A DNA stretch of 64,000 bases from Oegoconia quadripuncta (GCA_949316235.1 OX438741.1:14199124-14263123); one strand, 5' to 3'. Positions 1 through 11,000 are shown, counted from the first letter of the stretch. Translations and numbers: made by a program. The notes: a model not told the origin generated them from the letters alone.

Positions 1-1554
1 TGTTGGTCTACTCGTCATAACGCGTTTTTTTTTCAGATCAGCTAGAACAAGGATGTCAAACATGCGGCCCGCGCCCTAATTCAAAAAGCGCGCTAACGAT
101 GCTCTCCCGGCGGAGCAAGCGCAGGGAACGATCGGTAAAATTCGGTTGTGTTTGTAGAATTACTCCTCAAATAGAAAATTTATTAAAAGACAAAATATAT
201 CAAATATCTGGAAAAAGATTGTAATAAATTTTTCTATATTTTTACTTTTAATTAAGTACTAAATAAGTAAATAAACATTTACCGTCCATTTTTGTATCAC
301 TATATACTTATGCAATGAGTTTTATTTTTCTTTATGGTTGGAGTTTGCCCATATGAATTTGGCCCATCGATGATTTTGAGTTTGACATGGCTGAGCTAGA
401 TGTATCGAGCTGTAATATATCAATTACTAAGGTCATTGGACCTTATTTCTAACTCAATCATAGAAAAATATATGGCCTTTCAAACACATACCTATTCCAG
501 ACTCACTTATAATAAAACCTGTAGGGTACTTCCCGAAGATCAAAAAAGGTCTTTCTTAATGCAACATCTGTTTTTTCTTCTGTGATTCCTCATTAGGTCC
601 CATAAATTGTATCGCAGTCGCATCGACCCATATGCGTCTATGTTAAAACTACCTACTGATTATAAAGATTAAATAATACTTATTGTGCATAAAACTTGAC
701 CTACCTATTATAAATAAAATTAGCAAACAGCACACTGACTTACAAATTTGAATAACTGATAAGAATTCGCTTTCTTGCTGAGTTTAAAGCAGCTGAGTCG
801 GTGATTCATAATTATCATAGGATATCTGATATCTGGTCTTTGTAATCAGTCAGGGCGACCAACCTAATGAATAATATAGAGAAAAGTACCAGGAGTTCAG
901 AGCAGCTGAGTAGTTATCGATCGGGAAGTCATGGCCACATTTAGTATAGGGTTTATTTATGAATACAAATAGATAGGCATTTCATCTAGATCTTCAACTA
1001 GGCTACAGCTCAGTGTGTGGATTTGCCCATGACGGGTTTATTAGTTCTACGCTAACCTGAGGGTCGGTCGTAATAAATAACATATTGGTAAATGACTTTT
1101 AGTGAGAGATTTATATTACTATGACTGTAAAGTGAATATTGTGTTATACTCCTACCGTATATATTTATTTATTTACAATTTTATTGCACACGAGTACACA
1201 TAAAAGTCAAATACATACTAGATACAGGATGTACAAACTAGCTTATCTCTAAAAAGAGATTTCTTCCAGCAAGACCCTGCAAATGTGATACATGCACTGA
1301 GAAAAAAGTGACAATAATCAACTTAAAATCAAAAGACTATAATAATAATACTTCAAATATAATAAAATAACTATATATATACTGCATTTTGCAGCTGATG
1401 GTACACAAAGCGATTCCCTATGGAAGTGCGATGCATCTTTTACTGAATCTTATTCCATCGATAGTTTTGCTATGCAATTTCTTTTGACGTATCTACGAGA
1501 AATGTCACAAATTGTATCGTTTCAGTTGTGTCTAACTGCGTAATAAATGCGTAA
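1..1554. other. No gene seen; AT-rich intergenic DNA
   Basis: No coding exon is supported here. Around 975-1075 there is a minus-strand match to the LINE 3'UTR seen again at 33.4 kb (shared words GCTACAGCTCAGTGT and GGATTTGCCC in inverse orientation). The rest is AT-rich DNA that I cannot classify. Confidence 0.6.
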
Positions 1555-1757
1555 GTTTGGATGTTGGTGTGTTTGTTACTCAATCGCGGCGAAACGGATG
1601 GACGGATTTGGATGAAATTTGGTATATAGCTAGAATATACCCTGGATTGAGACATTGGATATTTTTTATCCCGACAAAGTGAGTAGTTCCGACGGAATAA
1701 ACAAATTTCCGTGGTAAAGTTATTTTACGCAGGCAAAACCGCGGGCGGTAAGCTAGT
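1555..1757 (+). repeat. Interspersed repeat (GGATTTGGATGAAATTTGG family)
   Basis: The stretch reads TGTTTGTTACTC, then CGGATTTGGATGAAATTTGG, then TTTTTATCCCGACAAAG, and ends CCGCGGGCGGTAAGCTAGT. I recognise this as a dispersed repeat widespread in Lepidoptera whose end is usually GCGGGCGGAAGCTAGT. Two further copies lie at 5.28-5.65 kb. Its mechanism class (possibly Helitron-related) is an inference. Confidence 0.65.
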
Positions 1758-2658
1758 TTTCAATATATATGATTTCGACACGTAAAAGAAACCCATCTCT
1801 TCCTGTGCGACATCCACAGGACAGGACAGGACATGCTCATGTGGCAGGGGGTGAGCCCGTCGCGTTTAAAACGAGCAAATCTGTAGATGTCATTTTGATG
1901 GAAAGTACCCACGGGAAGACACGGGTTAGTTCTATCCTTTTTACGTTCCGAAATAGCAACACTTCAAATAACGATTTCGTACAATTATTCAACACCAATG
2001 ATCGAACTTTACAACCTCCGAAACGCAACAACTGCGCCAAAGGAGCGATTAAAAAAATATTTAATACAACACAAGTACCAGAGGAGCATAACTTCAACCG
2101 GATTGAGAATTCGCTATTCAAATTCGTTTGTGCAAAACGCTGTCTGCTTGCAACTTTCATTTTCACTGCATAACTTAGTAATACGATACTCAACTTTAAC
2201 GCGGACCCATCAAGCCTCAAATTGCCGTATCAGAGGCGAAATTTTCGCCGCGCGTGCCCTACTTTGCGACTTCCGACGAATCGACTTGTTGATTTTAACT
2301 ATTTTATGTTTGTACGCTTACGGAACAATGGTTTGTGAATAATTTTGGCATTTTGTTATGTGCGAAAGTGGTAGGACTTCCGAAGTTGGTAGCTTGCAGT
2401 TTTAGGCTGTTGTAAACTGGTCTGTGGAAGCATACGTGGCGCAGGCGCATTATGTGTTCACTGACGAGGTCACTCCTTAGATGGGTGAATACTAGAGTCA
2501 TTTTCGTGTCGTGTCGACATGTAAAAATTAATAGAACTAACCCGTCTCTTTACGCCAAAAAATATCCATGAAATGGGCTTACTATGTCATGTTTGCATTT
2601 CTGTATGTGTCTAAAGGTGAAGTAGATGTAGCAAGCATTAAAATGTTTAATGTTTGGA
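1758..2658. other. No gene seen; contains a degenerate CCCACGGGAAGA repeat
   Basis: At 1850-1945 there is a degraded match to the repeat carrying CCCACGGGAAGA (other copies at 4.6, 6.1, 14.7 and 62.4 kb). Overlapping short open frames on both strands between 1769 and 2342 look like chance ORFs: no domain is recognisable and none has better splice or start evidence than its opposite-strand shadow. Confidence 0.5.
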
Positions 2659-2995
2659 ACCGCCTCCGTGGCTCAATGTAAACAACATTAGGTTTACTTT
2701 TCGGAGGTCGCGGGTTCGATCCCCAGCGGGGTACATATTTAGTACCTACTCGGTTTGGTTGGTGGTAGGGCATTTTAAATGTCCGCCTGGCTATAGCTAC
2801 CACCATCTTATTTAAATCTGCCGCCAAGCAGCAATGTTAATAGCATTGTTGTGTTCCGGTTGTCAGAGATAAGATAGCCAGTCCTCCAAATTTGTTGGGG
2901 TTTCCGGGTCAGTCCGCTACCACCTTCGGCCTTATCTTCACTTAACATCAGATATGATTGAGGTCAAGTACGAACTTGACGTGCATAAAAAAAAA
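2659..2995 (+). repeat. SINE-C, near full length
   Basis: The tRNA-like head begins ACCGCCTCCGTGGCTCA and carries a clear RNA polymerase III B box, GGTTCGATCCC. The body contains GTACTCGGTTTGGTTGG, GCATTTTAAATGTCCGCC and CCGGGTCAGTCCGC, and the 3' end is GCATAAAAAAAAA. Short antisense ORFs over this copy are artefacts of the SINE. Confidence 0.85.
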
Positions 2996-3694
2996 CACCC
3001 AAACGTTAATAGTTGGGATATCTCTGACCACCAAATTTGGCATAATAGTCGGCCTCGGGTGTTTTCAATCGAACGCTGCCCACTGATCTGGTACAAGTCC
3101 ACCAATTTTTGCTAACAAATTGCCTGACAATTTTAAATTCCTGACAGAAAGTCATGCTGATCATCTGGTAGGATTACCAGAATATATGTCCAGAATCATT
3201 GCAGTTAGAAATTTTTGAAAGAGAAATTCGGGGGTCATCCACAGCTGCAGCCACTCCATAAGGATATCATTTCATTAGAAGCCCATAGTGTCCTATTTCT
3301 GGCTAAAGATCATCTTTCAGTCGAAGAACTTATCCAGCGCGCCCCGCGCGTCTCGTTCTATTTCTCCCTACATAACCTTGAACTATAAAATATCTTTTAC
3401 TTAGTTGCAACCTGGAAATTAGCAATAGGAGAATGACCAAAGAATCAGTCATTCTAAATGCCAATGACCAGATAAGAAGGTCAGTAACACTATTGACTAT
3501 GTGATGAGGAAGAAGCTACCTACATAGAAGACACACTCATCGTGCTGTCGCACTGGCTGTCCGACAAGGAATTAATCATAAGGATGGGTGATCTGTAGTT
3601 CCATACACATGCGATTGCTGCCGTGCTACCGACTTCTACCGATGAGTAAATTATGTTTTTTTAGTTGATACAAAGGAAACATTAATTAGCTTGG

Positions 3695-3815
3695 TATGGA
3701 CATGTTATGAGGAGGGATGAAACGCATGTTACTAAGAGAGTGATGAATGTGGATGTCGATTGTTGGAAATGAAGAAGGAAGGAAGAAAAGATGGATGGTT
3801 TGTGTGAGGGGTGAT
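3695..3815 (+). mobile_element. RTE-like LINE 3' coding fragment
   Basis: Translation gives AWYGHVMRRDETHVTKRV, a degenerate match to the conserved C-terminal tail of RTE-type reverse transcriptases (pattern RWFGHVERM...R..K). A related piece, RILRWMSGVTRRDEMHVTK, lies at 38.8 kb. Both are short, decayed remnants. Confidence 0.55.
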
Positions 3816-3855
3816 ATGAACGAAAACGTTCGTGAATGATCAAGTAACGGCAGAT

Positions 3856-4169
3856 ACCGCGTCCGTGGCTCAATGTAAACAACATTGAGTTTGCGATTCG
3901 GAGGTCACGGGTTCGATCCTCAGCGGGGTACATGTTTAAGTACTCGGTTTGGTTGGTGGTAGGGCATTTTAAATGTCCACCTGGCTAGCTACCACCATCT
4001 TATCTAAATCTGCCGCAAGAGCGGCAATGTTAATGGCATTGTTGTGTTCTAGCCAGTCCCCCCAAATATGTTGGGGTGTCCGGGTCACTACGCTTCCATC
4101 TTCGACCTCATCTTCACTTAACGTCAGGTGTGATTGAGGTAAAGTACGAACCCGTCGTGCACAAAAAAA
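3856..4169 (+). repeat. SINE-C, near full length
   Basis: The head is ACCGCGTCCGTGGCTCAA and the B box GGTTCGATCCT. The body and A-rich tail follow the SINE-C consensus. It lies 0.86 kb from the first copy in the same orientation, with an unrelated RTE remnant between them, so this is two insertions rather than a tandem duplication. Confidence 0.85.
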
Positions 4170-4330
4170 TATATAATACTATCTTACTAAAACTAATAGT
4201 AATTTTTGATTATATTACTGTTGCTACCATAATTATCCTCTGGTGGTAGCAACTACGCTGCTGGGGGGAACTGAAAATCAGCAGATTGCTGAGTCCTTAC
4301 CCTTTCCTCTTTCTTTATTTTACTGTATTT

Positions 4331-4384
4331 TTTATATGCACAACGGGTGTTGGTACTTGACCTCAATCACGCCTGATGTTAAGT
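4331..4384 (-). repeat. SINE-C 3' end fragment
   Basis: Only the reversed 3' end is present: TATGCACAACGGGTG, then ACTTGACCTCAATCACGCC and TGATGTTAAG. It probably represents a severely 5'-truncated insertion. Confidence 0.7.
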
Positions 4385-4589
4385 CAGTAAGTGTTTTTTA
4401 CAAAATCTTTAAATGTCTTTTATTTATTTAAATACATCTCAGTCAATAAAATACGCTGTATTGTTTAAATAAGGAAGGTACATTTAAACTTATAGAAACT
4501 ACACATGTTTTTTTTTTTATATGAGAGGGCGACAAGGGTGAGCCGATCGCCGTTGAATAGGAAACATTTTTTAAATATTTTTTGGTTGA

Positions 4590-4690
4590 AACCCCCATAG
4601 TGGCTTTATACGGCACCCACGGGAAGAGATGGGTGGGTTCTATTCATTTGGGTCGGTTTCTTTCACCGCTTCTTTTCCGACAGATGATTT
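4590..4690. repeat. CCCACGGGAAGAGA-type repeat fragment
   Basis: The segment contains GGTTGAAACCCCCATAGTGG, then GGCACCCACGGGAAGAGAT and GGTTCTATTC. The same modules recur at 6.1, 14.7 and 62.4-62.6 kb, so this is a dispersed element piece, probably MITE-like. Confidence 0.6.
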
Positions 4691-4995
4691 CCTTTTCCCA
4701 AGCGGTAGTAGCTTGTCCATACTAACTGACAGAGAAATGCTTAAGCCCTATTTTTATTTCCAATAGATTAAAATTGACATTCAACAAATGATATCATTTA
4801 TCTCACGTTGAAATAAATGCTTGAAGTTTGATTTTTTTGAAATTGAAACACACGGCAAATATAGTCATTTTGTTATTCATACATAATGGAGTCACTTGTC
4901 TATCTGTTAGCTCCAGTTGAAAGTGAAATTGATTTGGTCGCAAGCCGTACAACATTACAATGAGTACCTACTACACTCGAATTACAAGGGTGTAC

Positions 4996-5150
4996 TTTTT
5001 TTTTTATATGAGAGGGCGGCAAACGAGCATGCGGGTCACCCGATGGAAAGCAATCACCGCCGCCCATGGACACCCGCAACACCAAAAGGGTCACAGATGC
5101 GTTGCCGGCGTTTGAGGAAGGTGTAGGCTCGTTTCTTGAAGGTTCCAACT
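4996..5150 (-). mobile_element. LINE-J 3' end, 5'-truncated
   Basis: Reading the minus strand, it encodes the end of a reverse-transcriptase ORF ([17 protein letters not shown] in better copies) followed by GTTTGCCGCCCTCTCATAT and a poly(A). The ORF region here gives [18 protein letters not shown], a known wrong-frame translation of that 3' end. The T-run at 4997 on the plus strand is the poly(A) tail. Confidence 0.75.
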
Positions 5151-5275
5151 TAATTATTATTTATTGAATAAGAATTAGAACAATTTATTATGAACGCGAC
5201 AACACGATATAAAAACAAAGAATTAGCAAATCATACCGAAAAGAAAAGAAATACAAATCCCAACTAATATTATAA

Positions 5276-5455
5276 ATGCGAAAGATTGTGTCTGTATGTA
5301 TGTATGTTTGTTACCTCTTCACGCCTATACGGCTAGACGGATTTGGATGAAATTTGGTGGGTAGACAGATTAGGATCTGGATTAACATTAGGCAAATTTT
5401 TTTGCTGAACAGATTTTAATAAAGGCCGAAGCCGCGGGTGGAATTCTAGTCGGGC
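5276..5455 (+). repeat. GGATTTGGATGAAATTTGG repeat, plus copy
   Basis: It contains GTCTGTATGTATGTATG, GACGGATTTGGATGAAATTT and AGCCGCGGGTGGAATTCTAGT, matching the copy at 1.56 kb. Confidence 0.65.
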
Positions 5456-5645
5456 GGGAACCACTCACATTATCGGGATAAAAATATCCAATAGCATAGC
5501 AGCAGCATATAAAGCAGTAACCTGGATTATACTGTTCTAATTTATCGGGATGTTTTAATCCATGGTACCTACTTTCTACCTGTATACCAAAATTCATCCA
5601 AATCTGTTCATCCGTTTCGCCGTGATTGAACAACGAACAAACATT
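5448..5645 (-). repeat. GGATTTGGATGAAATTTGG repeat, minus copy tail-to-tail with its neighbour
   Basis: On the minus strand it runs AATGTTTGTTCGTTGTTCA, CGGCGAAACGGATGAACAG, GATTTGGATGAATTTTGG and ends in CCCGCCCGACTAGA. It meets the plus copy tail to tail at CTAGT, giving an imperfect palindrome of about 370 bp. Confidence 0.6.
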
Positions 5646-6024
5646 AAAACTATCGCCTTTATTATTAGTTAGATTAGATAATTCGTAACGTGAAACAAGT
5701 TGTCAGAGGGCGGAGTGTAAGTTTGTTTCGACTTAACTTTATTACCGCGTTCACATTTACGTGACAATTTGTATGGAGAAATGTGTAGCGCCTGTAACGG
5801 ATAGTTTGACAAACGATTTTTTTCATAGGGGCTTTTTTCGTAAACGCGAACGCGATGGTAAAGTTAAAAACGTGACAAAACTTACACTTAGCATCAAGCT
5901 GTTTTTAGTGGAAAACATTATGTGTAGTCTTGGATATGAAAGGAGATTTTAATTCTACTGACAACTCCTTTACTAACACACTTTTTTGTCTATGGTGTAT
6001 GTGTAAAAAACGCGCTATAAATGT

Positions 6025-6290
6025 TTTTGGTGTTATGTCCCTTAGTCGCCTTTTAACGAATAGAATAGAAGGAACTCGTCTCTTAATCTCTTCCCGTGGG
6101 TGTCGTAAAAGACGACTAAGGGACTTTCCACCAAAAAACACTCTCTCACTGCAATTCTGGATATTTCGTAAGGTGAACCGTGGATGTGGTTTCAATCATT
6201 AATCTCTTAATATTTGGAACTGATGAAAATGTTTGGGATATCTCTGACCACCCAAATTGGGATAAAGGTCGTGATATTACGTATATCTGT
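6025..6290. repeat. MITE-like composite repeat with CCCTTAGTCGCC / GGCGACTAAGGG arms
   Basis: GTCCCTTAGTCGCCTTTTA at 6038 is followed by the inverse GACGACTAAGGGAC at 6110, making a hairpin around CTTCCCGTGGGTGTCG. It continues into GAACCGTGGATGTGG and GGGATATCTCTGACCACC, modules that reappear in opposite orientation at 61.8-62.4 kb. The two overlapping ORFs on opposite strands (5905-6202) are products of this palindrome, not genes. Confidence 0.65.
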
Positions 6291-6903
6291 ATTTTCGCTC
6301 GAATTGAAACTGTGGATGTATTCGAATATTTAAGTACAGTACTGTCTATTTAAATAACTCTTTAATTATGTTATAATTTAACGACAAGTTGATTTAACTA
6401 ATAGGCCATTCCCTAATCACTCCTAAAACATTACCTGAATTATTCTGATTAATTATTCTGATTAAAGCAGAGTTAAAATGCGATTGTACATGTGTTTAAA
6501 CTCAATTCACGACAACATAGATATATAAAACTAACATGTATATGTATTCAGGCTTCGTATTCGAACCTCTATCGTTAGCAAAATTTAAAAAGTTCTAATT
6601 TGGAATCGTTGCCAAAAATTTTAAAAATGGAACAATACAAGCTATCGCTCGCAATGCTATCAACACGTGGCCACCAGAAATCCGGGGTCAAAGACTCAGG
6701 GAAGTGTTTTTGATAACAAAAACGGCATGTCCCCCGAAGAAAGATTATGTGACATCTTTCGTGATTCGTGATTTCTAGATTAAGACCATTCCAATAACTT
6801 GGTATGTATCGGAGACTATCTCATTATTTATCACTTTAATGCTAACCACTTTACCAATATTTAGGAATAAATTTAAAGCAATTAATATATAACATTAGCA
6901 TCG
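6291..6903. other. No feature recognised
   Basis: AT-rich DNA with no supported exon, no tRNA-like head and no LINE tail that I can name. Confidence 0.5.
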
Positions 6904-7388
6904 CAATATATTTACGAAAATTTAATGTATGTAAGAAAAAATATAGAATCGTTTAAGAAAAATAGTGATATACATAATGTTAATACCAGATATAAAAATA
7001 AACTTGCTGTTCATGCCAGCCGTTTACACAAAGTCACTAAGTCATTTAAGGGGCAATGTATACGCTTTTATAATAAGGTTCCAGTGGACATTCAAAATTT
7101 ACCTTTAATAAATTCAAAACCATCATAAAACAGACATTATTTACCCAAGGCTATTATAAAATTTCTGACTATCTGGATGATAAGCAAGCATGGACATAGA
7201 CCGCTCGGCGATATTCAGTCTAATTATACAATATAATATAATTGTAACCCAAAGTTATTTAAAAGAGCAACCCTTGAGTTTCTTGCTCGTTCTTCTCTAG
7301 GGGAATCTGCTTTGCGAATGAGCAATAATGTGACGTTTTCAAGTGATAATGACCTTTCAAATTTCAAAAATATGTGACACATATTTTA
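6904..7388 (+). mobile_element. LINE-E 3' end: reverse-transcriptase C-terminus and 3'UTR
   Basis: From 6904 the frame reads QYIYENLMYVRKNIESF, then TRYKNKLAVHASRLHKV and GQCIRFYNKVPVDIQNLP. This is the C-terminal tail of a jockey/CR1-type LINE reverse transcriptase. A frameshift near 7110 breaks the end (LPLINSKPS instead of LPLNKFKAIIKQ, as at 29.3 kb). The 3'UTR word GAGTTTCTTGCTCGTTCTTCT is shared by all LINE-E copies in the window. It is a dead, 5'-truncated copy. Confidence 0.8.
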
Positions 7389-7393
7389 TTACC

Positions 7394-7661
7394 GACGACC
7401 TCTTTGGTGTAGTGGTTAGAAACTCTGCTGCTATACCAAAAAGGTCGCGGGTTCTAATCCCGCTAGGGGCATAGGTTTGTATGATGAATACGGACATGTG
7501 TACCCGAGTTATGGATGTTTTTCATTTATATATGTATTTATTTCCAAAAAAGAAATGTATTTGTGTAGTGTATCAACCATCTGGTATCCGCAACACAAGC
7601 CTAGTTGCTTAGTGTGGAACTAGATGGCGCTGTCTGTATATGTCCAAAGATTTATTTATTA
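7394..7661 (+). repeat. SINE-A, full length
   Basis: The tRNA-like head GACGACCTCTTTGGTGTAGT carries a damaged B box (GGTTCTAATCCCG). The body includes TTATGGATGTTTTTCAT and CAACCATCTGGTATCCGC, and it ends AACTAGATGGCGCTGTC followed by TTTATTTATT. Its body variant (TATATATGTATTTATTTCC) matches the 57.0-kb copy rather than most others. Confidence 0.85.
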
Positions 7662-7865
7662 TGAAGGACTGGAGACGTGTTTGGCCACAAAACCGGGGAT
7701 GTAACACGCGACTCTAGCAAATGTCTATTCTTGACTTTAAGATCCTAAGATTCAGGGGACAATGATACAGGTAGAGAGTTCCATACTAAAGAGGATGTTT
7801 GGTATATCGACCTAGAATGGATGAAAACCTTCCCTGTCCGAAGGTAAATCAAAATGTAAATATTA

Positions 7866-8072
7866 ACACCAATCATCTAGTCCCAAACTAAGCAAAGCTT
7901 GTACTATGGATATTATATAACGGATAAACATACATAAATGTTTATATAAACATCTATGACTCGGGAATAAATGATCGTATTCATCACATAAACATTCACC
8001 CTTCGCGGGATTCGAAGCAGCGACCGTTGGTTTCGCAGACATGGTCACTATCCGCTACACCAAGCGGTCGTC
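7866..8072 (-). repeat. SINE-B, near full length
   Basis: On the minus strand: GACGACCGCTTGGTGTAGC, ATAGTGACC, CGAAACCAACGGTCGC, then TTATTCCCGAGTCATAG and GACTAGATGATTGGTGT. The body is homologous to SINE-A (TGTGTGATGAATACG, then GGATGTTT) but the head differs. Confidence 0.85.
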
Positions 8073-8680
8073 AGATGCTTGGAAATGGTTTTTAACGCAA
8101 ATTTAAGTAACTGACCTAGGTACGTTGTTTAATTTTGGCATTCCAAATTCAGAGGAACTATAGATTCACCCTCCATCCGTTCTGTTGAATCTAAAATTTA
8201 CATATCGTACTTCATTGGTCTTCGATACGTATTTAAAGTGTTGGAAAAAAGCCAGCGTCCAATAGACAGCATATTTTGTAGTATTTTGCAGGCGCCACCT
8301 TTGTTGACTCGAATCTGACCACAGACAACAAAGTCGATAAAGCTATTTATGCTATAGGATGCAACTTAGAAATCCTAATACATGCAATCGAAAAACATTA
8401 CCCTAGTACTAGGAAGGACTTAGTAAATATTGCAGTTGGATTTACAACAATTGATTATAAAAGCTATTTTTGGAGGCCGCTTTAAACTTAGAATGTCCAA
8501 AATTAATCAACATTCCTACTCTTCACTTCATTTAGCATTATTTCCCGATGATATTGTTAAATTATAGCTCTTTATATTCCTATATGTGTAGTTTATTCTG
8601 TCTGTTTTCCAGTTATGTCAATATGTGAAGTTGATTATTTATTTTTTAATTATTGTTATGAGCGTCTAACCCCTTTCAAA
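8073..8680. other. Unclassified intergenic DNA
   Basis: No gene and no repeat that I can name. The next segment shares a sharper repeat-like boundary. Confidence 0.45.
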
Positions 8681-8815
8681 GGAGCCAGCTGAAAATTAGC
8701 GCTATGTTTCATGCCACAGCATTATGCTGAGCTGGAACCTATTGCAGCTTGCATTATTACTTCAATGTAACATTTTCATGTACGCCGTAAGCTGAATAAA
8801 TGTTTTTCTTTCTTT
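8655..8815 (+). repeat. Element 3' end with AATAAA
   Basis: AACCCCTTTCAAAGGAGCC, then GCTGAAAATTAGCGCTATG, CATGTACGCCGTAAGCTG and AATAAATG. I recognise the combination as a dispersed lepidopteran element 3' end. The RTE piece that follows begins directly after it. Confidence 0.45.
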
Positions 8816-8975
8816 ACAGAAATTCTTAGGAAAAGAAAAAGAGGAAGACCGAGAATGAGCTACATGCAGCAGATAAAAGAGAAGTTAAACGTCGTGTCAT
8901 ATCAGGAGGTCAAGTGGAAGGCGGAGAGCAGAGAGATATGGAAAAATCTCCACCGAAAAGAGCATGACTCTTAAA
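8816..8975 (+). mobile_element. RTE-like LINE 3' end, 5'-truncated
   Basis: Translation gives RKRKRGRPRMSYMQQIKEK, NVVSYQEVKWKAESREIW and KNLHRKEHDS followed by a stop, the C-terminus of an RTE-type reverse transcriptase. The 3' end is AAATAAGATGATGAC, fitting the GATGATG tail seen in the better copy at 22.8-23.1 kb. Confidence 0.8.
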
Positions 8976-9863
8976 TAAGATGATGACAGAATTTCATGAA
9001 AATCGAAGACAGATTAATTTTACGTAGCATTCAGTGACTAGGTTAGAGGCAGCACCATAAAGCATATTTATGTTAACTATGACGAATACACCTACCTACG
9101 TTACACCTGGGGGCACAACCCAAAACACAAAAATATTATAGGAAAACGTGAGTTTGTTATTAAAAATCCCATGACCGTTGATTCATATCGTAATTACAAA
9201 GACGTAAGAGTTAATATTGAATAGTTTTTATAACTATTACTTCATTCGTCAACATCCGATCTCGACACACGTGACGATGGTGACGAGCCCACCACTGGTT
9301 GTGATTAAAACGACAAGCATTCGCCTGATGAAGCGTAATGAGTAATAATTATTAACAAGACGTAATTAGGCGTCGTTGGGCGGATGACACTTTCCAAATA
9401 TGACGTCAAAAGGTAGACACTTGTAGTCCCATGCTTCCCATTTAAGATGAGGATTGCACAATTTTTAATGAAACCTCAGATGTGATTGATGATATATAAA
9501 ATAATACGTCAAATTTACGAGCCTATCAAAAGTTCTATTGAAATATGCCATAAATCTGAACCTAACTTCGATCAAATAATAGATATCATATTAAACACAC
9601 CGAAATGACATAGTGAAGGTAATCCACGGAATATTTGAGCCACATACAACAAACAAACCACACACTCGTAAGCACATTTATGTCTAAAATGTCGTTGCAA
9701 ACACTAGGCGAGTTACATAACAGAGTACAATAAAAAGCCTTTTTCTATACCATGTTGTTTACGACTTTCCATAACATTTTCCTGCGCACAAACATGACAC
9801 ACACATACGCAAGCACGCACACCAGTTTGACTGTATTATTGTCACGCACACACTTACCTATGG
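8976..9863. other. 3' flank of C/EBP, including probable 3'UTR
   Basis: No other gene is visible. On the minus strand the first polyadenylation-like hexamer I find after the C/EBP stop is ATTAAA at 9464-9469, about 395 bp downstream. No AATAAA was found closer. Confidence 0.4.
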
Positions 9864-10700
9864 TCAAAGTGTGTGGTCCGGCGCGTGAGGCGCTCCTAAC
9901 TGCAGCATAGATCGACAAAGCTCAGTGATCTCTGGATGATTCAGGTTTATCAGATGGACGTACATCTGTTTATGTAGGCTCAGCTCCCCCGAGACCGCTT
10001 CCAGCCTTTTTAGCAGTGCCTCTTTCTCTCTCAGCAAAGTTTTCACTTTCTCCTCAACTTCTCTAGAACGCACTTTAGCTTTTTCGCGGGATTTCCTTAC
10101 AGCTATATTGTTGCGCTCGCGTCGTCGTCTGTATTCATCTGTACCTTTGTCTATAACCTTGCCTGAGGATCTTCTAGATGGGGGCGGTTTATGTTTGAGG
10201 AGGGGAGGAAGCAAGGGTGCTCCTAGAGGCGGTAGCGGCGTAAATCCTCCACCATAAGGACCACCAACACCGACTGGAGGCTGAGGGTTATACTGCCCTG
10301 TATATTGAGCACATGTCACTGATCTTCTAAAATCATGCGGCTCTGGTGGTTCTTCCTTTATTGGGGGCGCTTGCTCATGTCCAGAGTTCTGAACTGGCGC
10401 TGCGTAAGAAGCACCAGAGTGTACAGGCTGGGGCATATACGCCAACGTCGTCCGAGCGAATGGTCTCTGCTGAGGAGACCTACCTCCAGGCAGGATCTCC
10501 TGGAACAGCGCCATGGAGTCCTCCCCACGGAACTGATCCTCGATGAGGTGTTGCAAATCCAAGCTGATCTCCTGTCCATTGAGCTCGTCCAAATCCGGTG
10601 GTGGGAACGGTGCCCTTTTATCCTCCGCCGCCTTCTTGAGGTCTGGCTGCGGCGGAGGAGGCGGCGCACCAGCCGCGTCATACATCTGCGGGGATTCCAT
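9864..10700 (-). CDS. C/EBP: C/EBP bZIP transcription factor (slbo orthologue), complete, intronless
   Basis: A 278-residue nuclear bZIP factor that binds ATTGCGCAAT-type sites as homo- or heterodimer; the Drosophila orthologue is slow border cells. Visible parts: the insect-conserved start MESPQMYD; an activation region with LNGQEISLDLQHLI (40-53); a SUMO-consensus IKEEP (114-118); a Pro/Gly-rich stretch (about 135-178); the basic region YRRRRERNNIAVRKSREKAK (190-209); a zipper with heptad positions L222, L229, V236, H243; and a conserved tail HPEITELC. The frame is open 29 codons upstream, but only to a GTG; an in-frame TAA precedes it, so the ATG at 10700 is the first and has G at -3 and +4. 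One exon is normal for C/EBP genes. It sits in a CpG-rich island within AT-rich DNA. Overlapping plus-strand ORFs are shadows. Confidence 0.97.
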   Translation of the reverse strand: MESPQMYDAAGAPPPPPQPDLKKAAEDKRAPFPPPDLDELNGQEISLDLQHLIEDQFRGEDSMALFQEILPGGRSPQQRPFARTTLAYMPQPVHSGASYAAPVQNSGHEQAPPIKEEPPEPHDFRRSVTCAQYTGQYNPQPPVGVGGPYGGGFTPLPPLGAPLLPPLLKHKPPPSRRSSGKVIDKGTDEYRRRRERNNIAVRKSREKAKVRSREVEEKVKTLLREKEALLKRLEAVSGELSLHKQMYVHLINLNHPEITELCRSMLQLGAPHAPDHTL

Positions 10701-11000
10701 ACCGCCGCCCGGGCCAATCACGGGCCCAGCGGCGCCGGTGGCCCGAGCCTCCACTTCAAAGCACTGGGTCGCCGTCACTTGACACACGCGGCGCGGTTAG
10801 GTAAACTTCGCGGTGTCTCAACTAGCGGGTGTATCGGCGCGATGAGAGCTACGGGCGGCGCGTGCGTACGCGTCTACCGTCCGGCGCGGACTGGCTGAGT
10901 AGGCGCGCGTTGCCGCTTGCAAGGTTGCCGGAAGGAAGCGCTGAAGACTGAAAGTTTAACTTTTTGGGGATGATAAGTTGATAAGTGATATACGAGCGGC
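10701..11000 (-). promoter_or_regulatory. C/EBP 5' leader and candidate core promoter
   Basis: On the minus strand an arthropod initiator word TCAGTC lies at 10946-10951 and a TATA-like TATATC at 10987-10992. The 41-43 bp spacing is longer than the usual 25-35, so the pairing is uncertain. If transcription starts near 10949 the leader is about 250 nt, very GC-rich, and has no ATG on the sense strand. It also contains a CCAAT-like word (GGCCAATC on plus at 10713). Confidence 0.4.

Noticed and set aside
1769..2342. Overlapping ORFs of 134, 127 and 114 aa
   Set aside because: Three frames on both strands over the same interval, partly a decayed repeat, with no recognisable domain.
10701..10787. 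N-terminal extension of C/EBP beginning CQVTATQCFE
   Set aside because: The upstream codon is GTG, preceded by an in-frame TAA; the first ATG is the conserved MESPQMYD start.
10335..10898. Plus-strand ORFs of 187, 79 and 66 aa over the C/EBP gene
   Set aside because: Shadows of the GC-rich C/EBP coding strand; the minus frame has the conserved bZIP domain.
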